A stretch of DNA of 64,000 nt from NCBI RefSeq assembly GCF_001027285.1, contig NZ_CP011509.1, forward strand, positions 7,836,501 through 7,900,500, given 5' to 3'. The translations under genes were made by a program, and so were the position numbers. Below, one piece after another: positions 46,620 through 56,100 of the stretch; the first letter of the stretch is position 1, and each line of letters starts with the position of its first letter. Origin of the DNA: Archangium gephyra. GTDB taxonomy: Bacteria > Myxococcota > Myxococcia > Myxococcales > Myxococcaceae. A model generated the notes under the pieces. The model did not search any database. It saw only the letters and a program-made list of their open reading frames with translations, and was not told the DNA's origin.

Positions 46620-46756
46620 GCGTCCTGCCCGTGGACCCTCCCTTCGTGCCGGGGGAGCGGGCGGCCGGGGGGAGGCTCCGCCTTCCTACCCTCGGGTTTC
46701 CCTGGGCAACACCCGGGCAGGGGCGCTAGGTAGGTGAGCCGGATTCCGGCCACCCC

Positions 46757-47245
46757 ATGACAGCTGCCCTCCTCACGCTCACCCTCTTTCTCGCCTCGGG
46801 ACAGTACGCGCCCCAGCAGGCTGGAAGTGAACCCCTCACGCCGGTCCTCGAGGCCCGCGTGCAAACGCTCGGCAAGGAGCTGCGCTGCGCCGTATGCCAG
46901 GGCCTCTCCGTCGCGGACAGCCCCTCGTCCATGGCCCGCGCCCAGCTGGATAAAATCCGCGAGCTGGTGGCCGAGGGGAAGTCGGACCAGGAGGTCCGTG
47001 ACTACTTCGTGGCCCGCTACGGCGAGTGGGTGCTGCTGCAGCCCAAGGCCGAGGGCGTGAACCTGCTCGTGTGGCTGGGCCCCGTGGCCCTGCTGCTGGG
47101 CGGCGCCTTCGTCATCTTCCGGCAGGTGCGGCGCGAGCCCACGCCGGCCGCTCCGGCGGCCTCCGTGCCCGTGACGCCCCCCGCCGCTTCCACCGATTCC
47201 GAGGACCCCTACCTCGCGGCCGTGCGCCGGGAGCTGGATCAATGA
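46757..47245 (+). CDS. ccmH: Cytochrome c maturation protein CcmH
   Basis: 162 residues. A signal or anchor segment is followed by the CcmH domain with the redox motif LRCAVCQGLSVADS (CxxC), and then EVRDYFVARYGEWVLLQP. A membrane helix (LLVWLGPVALLLGGAFVIF) and a Pro/Ala-rich tail end it. It reduces apocytochrome cysteines for haem attachment in the periplasm. It overlaps ccmI by 4 bases (ATGA). Other ccm genes are not in the window, so the locus is split. Confidence 0.9.
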   Translation: MTAALLTLTLFLASGQYAPQQAGSEPLTPVLEARVQTLGKELRCAVCQGLSVADSPSSMARAQLDKIRELVAEGKSDQEVRDYFVARYGEWVLLQPKAEGVNLLVWLGPVALLLGGAFVIFRQVRREPTPAAPAASVPVTPPAASTDSEDPYLAAVRRELDQ

Positions 47246-48162
47246 ACCCCACAGCGACCAACTGGGTGCCTGGCCTCATCGTGCTCACGGTGGGCCTCAT
47301 CGCCGCCGCTCTGTTCCTCTTCACCCGCAAGGTGGCCGCGTCCGCGCCGGAGTCCAAGGATGGCGCGCTCGAGGATCTGGAGCGGCGCTACCAGTCCCTC
47401 ATCGAGCAGCTCAAGGAGCTGGCGGCGGACAAGCACGCCCTGGAGCCGGAGCGCTACGAGGCGGAGCGCAAGCGGCTGGAGCTGGAGGCCGTGGCGGCGC
47501 TGCGCGCCAAGGACGAGCACCTGAAGAAGGGCGGAGCCACCCCGGGCGCGAGACGGGAAGCACCGGCGGCGAAGGGCCTGCTCTCGCCGCAGCTCAAGGG
47601 CGCGCTGTGGGGCGGAGGCATCGTGCTGTTCTTCGCCACGCTGAGCTACACGCTGGTGTCCGAGCAGCGCACGCGGGGCGAGGAAGACGCCGCCACGGGC
47701 CGGGTACCTCCGGGCATGGGCGCCACCGCGCAACAGCCGCAGGAGGACACGCAGCTGACCGAGGCCATGGAGCGCGTGAAGAACAACCCGTCGGATCTGG
47801 ACGCCGCGGCACTGCTGAGCCACGAGCTCATCCGGCGGCAGATGTACGAGGAGGCGGATCGCGTCACGAACCGGGCGCTGGCGGTGGATCCGTTCAGCGT
47901 GGAGCTTCGGGTGCACCTGGGCGTGCTGAAGGCCGTGCGCGGGGACGAGGCGGGCGCGGAGCAGGATCTGATGAAGCTGGTGGACACGTACCCGGACGCC
48001 CAGGAGGCGCTGCTGTTCATGGGCGCCATCGCGATGCGGCAGGGTGACAAGGCGAAGGCGCTGGGGATGTTCGAGCGCTTCGCCGTGGAAGTGCCCAGCG
48101 AGATGCATCCGCCGCCGCTGCTCGCGGCCATCCAGCAGCTGCGCGGCGAGCTGGGCCGGTAG
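47242..48162 (+). CDS. ccmI: CcmI-like cytochrome c biogenesis TPR protein
   Basis: 306 residues. One membrane helix at the N-terminus (VPGLIVLTVGLIAAALFLF) is followed by a charged coil (about 42-92: LEDLERRYQSLIEQLKELAADK), a second helix (GALWGGGIVLFFATLSYTLV), and a C-terminal tetratricopeptide region (about 170-300: EADRVTNRALAVDPFSVELRVHLGVL). That layout is CcmI, which presents apocytochrome to CcmH/CcmF. The ATG overlaps the ccmH stop. Confidence 0.82.
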   Translation: MNPTATNWVPGLIVLTVGLIAAALFLFTRKVAASAPESKDGALEDLERRYQSLIEQLKELAADKHALEPERYEAERKRLELEAVAALRAKDEHLKKGGATPGARREAPAAKGLLSPQLKGALWGGGIVLFFATLSYTLVSEQRTRGEEDAATGRVPPGMGATAQQPQEDTQLTEAMERVKNNPSDLDAAALLSHELIRRQMYEEADRVTNRALAVDPFSVELRVHLGVLKAVRGDEAGAEQDLMKLVDTYPDAQEALLFMGAIAMRQGDKAKALGMFERFAVEVPSEMHPPPLLAAIQQLRGELGR

Positions 48163-48176
48163 AAAAGCCCACCCCG

Positions 48177-48201
48177 GCGGGTTCGAATCCCGTCGGGACA
48201 C
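48177..48201 (+). other. Remnant of a tRNA 3' end (possible attachment site)
   Basis: GCGGG-TTCGAAT-CCCGT is a complete T-arm (G-T, then four G-C/C-G pairs) followed by CGGGACA-C, the form of an acceptor 3' strand with a discriminator base. No D-arm, anticodon arm or 5' acceptor precedes it; the upstream bases are the end of ccmI. It does not match the tRNA-Thr of this window. Such 3' ends are often left by integration at tRNA genes, and it borders a toxin/immunity pair. Confidence 0.55.
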
Positions 48202-48207
48202 ACAAGC

Positions 48208-48256
48208 CCAGGCCGGAAGCTGCTGGAAGCTCAGCGGTTTCCGGCCTTGGTGTTTT
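48208..48256 (+). terminator. Terminator after ccmI and the tRNA remnant
   Basis: CCAGGCCGGAA pairs with TTCCGGCCTTGG around a 20-nt loop, followed by TGTTTT. It may end the ccm transcript, or be the former terminator of the tRNA. Confidence 0.6.
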
Positions 48257-48282
48257 CAGGCTCCGGCGCGTCTCCAGAATGC

Positions 48283-49041
48283 TCAAGGCGAGGAACGCCC
48301 GCCGATCTCCGGGAAGCGCTCGTAGGCCCGTTGAAGCGCATCCAGGTGTGCGGAGTTGTTCAAGTCGAGCGGCGCATCGGTGAGCCGGACAACCCACCCG
48401 CCCGTCGCGGTACGCCGTGAGCGAGAGAGCAGCTCCGCGTCGCGCGCCGGGTCCGGAAAGCCGATGGCCCGTGCGGCAGCGGCAGACCAGTAATTCAGCC
48501 ACCCGAGGAAGTGCGGAATCTCTGGCGCGGGAATATCACGGGGAAGCCCGATCGCAGGCAGCCCCCGAGGCGAAACATCCGGATCGCTCGAAGAATGGCG
48601 CGTCTGCTGAGCGAGTTCCACCCCGTACCCCTCGGGCGACACATGTCCCCAGAACGCACGCGCGCCCTCTCCGATGGCTTCCAGCACATCCACAGCCGCC
48701 GCGATGCCGGCTGAATCCAATGGCAGGCTCGCGGAGACTTGAAAGTGCGGCGGCCCGTCCGCGGCAAGGCCAGCAGGATTCTCCCACCCGCTGAGTATCA
48801 CCGGATGATTTTCGTCATCATTGCAAAGGAAGAAAAAACCGCCGTTTGCCTTGTCTGTCGCGATCCCCTCGTCGCGGTTGGGCAATGCAATCAGGTCGTC
48901 CTTTTCAGAAGTCGTCCACTCCAGCCGCAAGCCGGGAAGCGCGCGCTCCATTCGTTGGGCGATGACAAGAGGGCGCTTCTCGTCACCCACGAGCGCAGGC
49001 GCGAAGACCATCACGTCAAGAGATTTTTGTTCGACTGCCAT
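48283..49041 (-). CDS. DUF5953-like immunity protein
   Basis: 252 residues with no signal peptide. Blocks such as LDVMVFAPALVGDEKRPL, MERALPGLRLEWT, GIAAAVDVLEAIGEGARAFWG, IPHFLGWLNYWSAAAARAIGFPDPARDAELL and TATGGWVVRLTDAPLDLNN agree with my memory of the myxobacterial family DUF5953. It starts 1 bp after the stop of the lipoprotein toxin gene, the tight toxin-immunity coupling seen in Sit loci. The immunity role is inferred from this pairing. Confidence 0.8.
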   Translation of the reverse strand: MAVEQKSLDVMVFAPALVGDEKRPLVIAQRMERALPGLRLEWTTSEKDDLIALPNRDEGIATDKANGGFFFLCNDDENHPVILSGWENPAGLAADGPPHFQVSASLPLDSAGIAAAVDVLEAIGEGARAFWGHVSPEGYGVELAQQTRHSSSDPDVSPRGLPAIGLPRDIPAPEIPHFLGWLNYWSAAAARAIGFPDPARDAELLSRSRRTATGGWVVRLTDAPLDLNNSAHLDALQRAYERFPEIGGRSSP

Positions 49042-49042
49042 A

Positions 49043-50047
49043 TCAGCACCAATCCATAACGACAATTTTGAGAGTGCGGTCTAACGCAAGAAGCGCTTCT
49101 TTGTGCGCCGCGCTTCGGACGCCAACAACGAATTCATACCCACACTCTTCTGCAAGCATTTTCTCGCGTCTGAGCTCCGGGTACTTCACCTGCGCAAGAA
49201 ACCTCCGGGAACGCGGCGAGTGCTTGTCGAAATCATCCGTCTTGACGTCCCACAGCGTGCGCGTGGCCAGTTGCAGCGCGTCGAAGTTCTTCCCATTCAC
49301 GAACACATCCCAGCCGGGGAAGCTGTTGTTCGGCATCAGGTCGGCGCATTGGTTGTGCGGGTCATGACCGCCTAGATGTGGCACCGGGACGGGCTTACAT
49401 CTCGGGTCGTCTTCCTCCACGAGAGCGGACGCGAGTTGCGTCTGTGGCGAGGGCTCCCGGGCCGGTGCTTTCACCGCACGAGGCTGGGTCTCGAGCTCCA
49501 CCATGAGTTGCCGCGAGGACTCCGAGACGTCCCGCAGCCGTGCCTCGAGCTCCCGTTGAGCGTCGATCCAGGGCGGACGGCGGTCGGACTCCGGCCCGGC
49601 GGTGCTGGAGGGCCAGAGCAGGACGAGGGCCACGAGCACCGGACCCACCCTGGAGAGCACCAAAGGGGCCTCGCTTGCTCGTCCAGCCTGGGCGAGGCCC
49701 TCGGCTCCTCTCGCCACCTCAGCGGCTTGCCCGCTCGTCCTCGCGGCGCGCGTGAAGCGCTCGAAGGCCCGCTCCGCCGCGGTGAGCTCGCGGTCCAACT
49801 GTTCCCACTGACGCGGCTCGATGTCTTTGCGTGCCCGAGACAGCAGGGCCCTGGCCTTGTCCAGGTCCGCCCTTCCAATCCACGACCGTTCCGGTGCTGG
49901 CTCCATCGGCGCGGAAACGAGCTGGATGCGCGGGCCCGAAGTGGGAGTCGACGCGAAGGTGCGGGGCCGTGGCATCGACTGCGGGACGGGCGCGCTCGCG
50001 CAGGCGGTGAGCAGCACCAGGAGCGCGCTCCAGGTTCGCAAGCGCAT
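49043..50047 (-). CDS. Sit-like lipoprotein toxin with DUF6310-like nuclease C-terminus
   Basis: 334 residues. A lipoprotein signal (LVLLTAC, Cys16) is followed by a Pro-rich spacer and a helical part (about 55-125). A hydrophobic segment (130-147: LSRVGPVLVALVLLWP) and a coil come before the C-terminal domain (about 212-334). That domain reads CKPVPVPHLGGHDPHNQCADLMP, GWDVFVNGKNFDALQL, LWDVKTDDFD and FVVGVRSAAHKEAL. Asp256 and Asp267-x-Lys269 suggest a restriction-endonuclease-like (PD-D/ExK) site. I recall this domain as DUF6310. ATG 50047 has GAAGGA 7 nt upstream. The immunity gene follows 1 bp later. Confidence 0.8.
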   Translation of the reverse strand: MRLRTWSALLVLLTACASAPVPQSMPRPRTFASTPTSGPRIQLVSAPMEPAPERSWIGRADLDKARALLSRARKDIEPRQWEQLDRELTAAERAFERFTRAARTSGQAAEVARGAEGLAQAGRASEAPLVLSRVGPVLVALVLLWPSSTAGPESDRRPPWIDAQRELEARLRDVSESSRQLMVELETQPRAVKAPAREPSPQTQLASALVEEDDPRCKPVPVPHLGGHDPHNQCADLMPNNSFPGWDVFVNGKNFDALQLATRTLWDVKTDDFDKHSPRSRRFLAQVKYPELRREKMLAEECGYEFVVGVRSAAHKEALLALDRTLKIVVMDWC

Positions 50048-50129
50048 CGTCACATCCTTCATCAAGCGCGGCCCCGGTGTTTTCAGGGGGGCCGCCGGTC
50101 ATCCACCCGGCGGCCCCAGCCGTCCAACG

Positions 50130-53100
50130 TCACTGGGTGACGCGGGCGGTGATGTGATTGTTGTTGCTGGCCTGGCTGAAGCCGGCCGGGCCCGTCACCA
50201 CGAGCGTCGTGGTGCCCACCGAGACCGGATGGAACGAGGTCGTCCGGTAGTTGGGCGTGTCCGGTCCGTTGTTGAAGACCACGGGCGAGAGCGTGAGGGT
50301 CCCCACGCTGGGGTTGCTGCTGGTGACGGTGACGTTGACGTTGGCGAGCCCGGGGCGGAGCAGCTGCGTCGCCTGGAGGTTCATCGTGACCGGGTCGAGC
50401 GCCGCCGGGTAGACATTGAGCGTCGTGTCGGAAGCGGAGACGAGCGTGTCGAAGCTTCCCGTCGTGGAGAAGCCGGCGATGACGAAGCCCGAGGGCACGA
50501 GGGTGAGGGTGGCCGTCTTGCTGTTGTAGCCGGGCGCGGACACCGTGTACTGCACCGTCCCGCTGCCAGCCAACGCCTGCACATGGATGGCGGGCGTCTG
50601 GGTCGCACCCGCCGCGAGGGTGAACGTCAGCGAGCCGCTCCCCAGGGTGTACGCGCTGCTGGACAGGACGGCCTTCGCCGGGTCGGCCACGGTGATGGTC
50701 ACCGGGACGCCTCCCGCGGGCGCGGCGGCTCCGAGGGAGACCGTCGTGGAAACCTCGAGGTCCTTGCCCAGGGTGAGGTCACCGAGGCCGAGGTCGGGCG
50801 CCGTCACCGTGGCGGTCACCTGCTGGCCGTCACTGGGGGTGCTGAAGCCCACGGGCGTGTCAATGGCGAGGATGCTCGTGCCCGCGTTCACCGGATCGAA
50901 CTGGGTGGTGGCGGTGCTCTGGTGGGTGGTGAAGGTGACGGGGCTGGTGGTGAGCGTGCCCACGGTGGGGTTGCTGCTCGTCACGTTCACGGACACCGGA
51001 CCCACTCCGGGGCGGAGCGGCTGGGCGCCTTCACTCAGCAGCGTGTCGGCATTGAGCCGCACCATGTACAGGGTCAGCCAGGTGTTCGCCGCGACACTGG
51101 TGGTGCCGAAGCTGGAGTCGCAACTACTGCCGCACTTCGCCAGCGTCACGCCCGAGGGCACCAGGGTGAGGGTGGACGTCTTGCTGTTGTAGCCGGGCGC
51201 CGATGCCGTGTACTGCACCGTCCCGCTGCCAGCCAACGCCTGCACATGGATGGTGGGCGTCTGGGTCGTACCCGCCGCGAGGGTGAACGTCAGCGAGTTG
51301 CCGCCGAGAGTGGTGGCACTGGTGGACAGGACGGCCTTCGCCGGGTCGGCCACGGTGATCGTCACCGGGACGCCTCCCGCGGGCGCGGCGGCTCCGAGGG
51401 AGACCGTGGTGGAAGCCTGGAGATCCTTGCCCAGGGTGAGGTCACCGAGGCCGAGGTTGGGCGCCGTCACCGTGGCGGTCACCTGCTGGCCGTCACTGGG
51501 GGTGCTGAAGCCCGCGGGCGTGCCGATGGAGAGGATGCTGGTACCTCCATTGGCCGGGTCGAACTGGGTGGTGGCGGCGCTCTGGTTGGTGGTGAAGATG
51601 ACGGGGCTGGTGGTGAGCGTGCCCACGGTGGGGTTGCTGCTCGTCACGTTTACGGACACCGGACCCACTCCGGGGCGAAGCGGCTGGGCGCCGTCACTCA
51701 GCAGCGTGCCGGGCTTGAGCCGCACCATGAACAGGGTCAGCCCGGTGTTGGCCGCGAACGTGGTGGTGCCAAAGCTGGAGTCGCAATAACTGCCGCACTT
51801 CGCCATCGTCACGCCCGAGGGCACGAGGGTGAGGGTGCCCGTCTTGCTGTTGTAGCCGGGCGCGGACACCGTGTACTGCACCGTCCCGCTGCCGGCCAAC
51901 GCCTGCACATGGATGTCAGGAGTGCTGTACCCACCGGCCGCGACGTTGAGCGTCAGCGAGTTGCCACCGAGGGTGGTCGCGCTGGTGGACAGGACGGCCT
52001 TGGACGGGTCGGCCACGGTGACAGTCACCGGGATACCGCCCGAAGGCGCGGCGGCTCCGAGGGAGACCGTGGTGGAAGCCTGGAGATCCTTGCCCAGGGT
52101 GAGGTCACCGAGGCCGAGGTTGGGCGCCGTCACCGTGGCGGTCACCTGCTGGCCGTCACTGGGGGTACTGAAGCCCGCTGGCGTGCCGATGGTGAGGATG
52201 CTCGTGCCCGCGTTCACCGGATCGAACTGGGTGGTGGCGGTGCTCTGGTGGGTGGTGAAGGTGACGGGGCTGGTGGTGAGCGTGCCCACGGTGGGGTTGC
52301 TGCTCGTCACGCTCACCGACACCGGACCCACTCCGGGACGGAGCGGCTGGGCGCCGTCACTCAGCAGCGTGCCGGGTTTGAGCCGCACCATGAACAGGGT
52401 CAGCCCGGTGTTGGCCGCGAACGTGGTGGTGCCGAAGCTGGATTCGCAATAACTGCCGCACTTCGCCATCGTCACACCCGAGGGCACCAGGGTGAGGGTG
52501 CCCGTCTTGCTGGTATACCCGGGCGCCGACGCCGTGAACTGCACCGTCCCGCTGCCAGCCAACGCCTGCACGTAGATGTTGGGCGTGTGGGTCGTTCCAG
52601 CGAAGACGGTGAACGTCAACGACTCGCCACCGAGCACGTCACTGCTGGTGGACAACCGGACCCGCGTGGGATCCGCGACGGTGACGGTGACCTGGGCATT
52701 GCCCGCGGGAGCGGCGGTGTCGAGGCCGACCGTCATGGTGGCCTGGAGATCCTTGCCCAGGGTGAGGGTGGAGACGCTCATGGTGGGCATGCTCACCGTG
52801 GCGGTCACCTGCTGGTTGTTGGAGGGCCTGGTGAAGCCCGCGGGCGTGTCGATGGTGAGGGTGCTGGTGCCCGCGCTCAGCGGATCGAACTCCGCGGTGG
52901 AGAGACTGCTCTGGTTGGTGGAGAAGGCCGCGGGGCTGTTGACGATGGTGCCCACGGAGGGGTTGCTGCTCGTCACGTTCACCACCAGCGGAGCGGCTCC
53001 CGGACGGAGCGGCTGGGTGGCCTCGAGAGCGAGCGTGGTGGCGTTGAGCCTCCCCAGCGACAGCAGCAGCGGGCTGTTGGCCGAGAGCGTGGTGGTGCCG

Positions 53101-56100
53101 AAGGAGGTATCGCAGAAACGGTTGCAGTACAGAAGCGTCACGCCCGAGGGAGCCAACGTCACCGTGCTCGTGGTGGCCGTGTAGCCGGGCGCGCTCATGC
53201 GCAGCTGCACCGTGCCGCTGCCCGCCAACGCCTGCACGTAGAAGGAAGACGTGGCGGTGGTACCGGCCGTCATGTTGAGCGTCAGCGAGCCGCTGCCGAC
53301 CGTGGTGGCGCTGGTGGACAGGAGGGCCTTGCTCGGGTCGGACACGGTGAGGGTCACCGGGACGCCTCCCGCCGGCGCCGCGGTCCCCAGGTAGCCGGTG
53401 AGGCTCGCCTGCAGATCCTTGCCGAGGGTGAGACCGCCCAGGCTCATGCCAGGCGCCGTCACCGTCGCGGTGAGCTGCGTGCCGGTGCTCGGCGGCATGA
53501 AGCCCGCGGGCTGGGTCAGCAAGAGGGTGGCGGTTCCGCCGCCAATCGGATCGAACGCGGTGTTGTTGCGCGAGTCACCGGCGTTGAAGACCACCGGGCT
53601 CGGCGTCATCACACCCACCGTGACATCCGAGCTGGAGACGGGAACGGAGACGCTCACGCCAGGGCGCAGGGCGCCACTGCTGATGACCGTGCGATTCACC
53701 GGGTCGAGCTCGACCAGCGAGATGCCCAGCGAGGTGTTCGCCGAGAACGAGGCGGTGGTGATGCTCGTGATGTTGGTGGGGAACTGGAAGCCGGAGGGGT
53801 TGAGCGTCACCGCCGCCGTGGCCCGGGCATACCCCGTCCCCGTGGCGGTGAGCTGCACCGTCCCGCTGCTGTCCAGGCCATAGAGGTAGATGGCGGGCAG
53901 GTGGGTGGCTCCAGCCATCACCTGCACGGTGATGCTGGCGCTGCCCGGAGCGCCCGCGGCCGTCGCCAGCAGCAACCGCGAGGGATCCGCGCTGGTGAGG
54001 GTGACGTTGAGGTTGCCCGCCGGCGCGGCGACGCCCAGCGAGCCTCCCGTGGTGCCCTGCATGTCCTTGCCCACGTGGGGATTGGCGCTGAGGGTGATGA
54101 AGGGCGCGGGATTGACGGTGAGGCTGGCCGTGACCTGGTTGAGCCCGGTGCCGCTCGCGCGCAGCGTGGTGGTACCCGCCGACACGCCGGTGACGGTCAC
54201 GGTGGCCTGGCTCTCCCCCGCGGGGAAGGTGACGGTGCCCGGCACCGAAGCCCGGGCCGGGTTGTCCGTCCAGAGGTCCACCGTCACGCCCCCCGCCGGA
54301 GCGGGAGCCGAGAGGCTGAGGACGAGCGAGCCCGTGTTGTCCACCAGCACCGACAGGCTGGAGGGCGAGAAACCCATGCTCAGCCGCACGTCCACCGTCC
54401 GCGTGTCCGGTGCATAGCCCGGCGCGATGGCGGTGATGCCCGCCGTACCCAGCGTCACGCCCGTCACGGTGGGCTGCACGCTCGGCGTGGTGGCTCCCTC
54501 GGGGATGAACACGCTGGGCGTCACCTGCACCACGCCGGGCACGGCGCTGGTGAGCTGAACGGTGACACCTCCCGCGGGCGCGGGAGTGGAGAGGCTGACG
54601 GGGAAGGCCAACGTCTGCGACGGTGCCACCACCACCCCACCCGGGATGGTGAGGGTCGCGCTGGCCGTCACCGACACGGAGACCGTCGCGTTGGAGTAGC
54701 CCACCGCCTGCACCGTGAAGGTCGCGCTTCCCTCCGCCAGACCCTTGACCTTGAAGGTCCGGGTGGACTCTCCAGCCGCGAAGGCGAGGCTGGCGCCCGG
54801 GGGATCCACCAGGGAGACGACGTTGTTGGCGTTGCTGGAGAGCGTCACCGTGACGCCGCCCGCGGGCGCGGGATCCGTCAGCGTGAGGGTGCCCTCGAGC
54901 TCGCGGTCGAGACCCACCAACGGCGAGGGCAGCGAGAGCGACATGCGGCGGTGGCTGACACCTACCTCACCGGTGCCGTCGAGGAAGTTGGTCGCGAAGG
55001 CGGTGATGGTGGCCGTACCGGTCCGCGTGCCCGTGGTGACGGTGAAGCTGGCGCTGCGCTCGCGGGAGCCGACGCAGACGGAGCCGGGCACCGTGGCGAT
55101 CAGCGAGTCATTCGACGAGAGATTCACGCACTGCTGGCTGAGCCCCGTCGGGCTGCCGAGGGTGACGGTCATCGTGCTCGAGGAGCTGGTGCGCAGGTTC
55201 ACCGAGGACACGAGGATGGTGTTGCGGATCACCGACGTGAGCGTCAGCGTGTCGGGAGCGGAGTCCTCGAGCCCGTTGTTGACGATGAGCTCGAGCACGT
55301 AGTCGCCGGGCAGATCCGTCTCGATCGTCGGGGTGGCCGTGTTGGCATTGAGCAGGGGCGCGATGCTGCCGGCCGGCCGGGAGAGCACGGACCAGCGGTA
55401 GGTCAGCGGGCGGCCCTGGCCGTCCAGGGAGCCGCGGCCGTCGAGCTGGACGACATCGCCGGTGAAGACCGTCTGGGGGGTGTCCGGCCCGGCGTTGGCC
55501 ACCGGGGCGTCGGAAGCGGTCACCGTCGCCATCACGCGGCCGGTGAACGAGAAGTTCTCGCGCTGGCCAGCGGGGAGGTTGAAGCCCCAGCGTGCGGTGT
55601 TGCTGCCTCCCTGGGGCTCGAGGTCACCGTAGGACCAGAGACCGAAGCGGTTGGCCAGTCCGGGCGGCACCGTCGTGCTGCTGTTGTAGGACTCGAAGCC
55701 GGTCCCGGGCGCCATGGCGTCGAGCTCGACCCAGACGTCGTGCAGCGGTACGGCATAGAAGGACCGGAGGGTCACTTCGCCGCAGAAACGGTTCAGGCCG
55801 CCGCACGCCTCACGCTCGGTGGCGGTGCGCGTGGGCACCAGCTCCACCGTATTGGGCGGTCCGCGTCCCGGCACACCGTCCTGGGCAATGGCCACCTCGG
55901 TCCGAGGCTGGCGGACGCCGCTGCCCCAGCGCGGCATGCTCCTGGGTGGCTCGATGGCCTCGAAGGTGATCGTCCCGTGCTCGACGTCCACCTGCCCCCG
56001 GAAGTGCGCGAGGGCCAGCCCCCGGCTCGCGGCTTCCACCTGGCCGGTCTCGTCCAACGTGTGGGTACTTCCCAGCGGGAGCTCATCTCCCGTACAGGCC

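Noticed and set aside
48168-48201. A complete tRNA gene after ccmI
   Set aside because: Only the T-arm and acceptor 3' strand are present. The upstream bases belong to ccmI and cannot form D- or anticodon arms.
50133-54084. The regular repeats as a CRISPR array
   Set aside because: Units are about 663 bp, coding, and without unique spacers. No cas genes are in the window.
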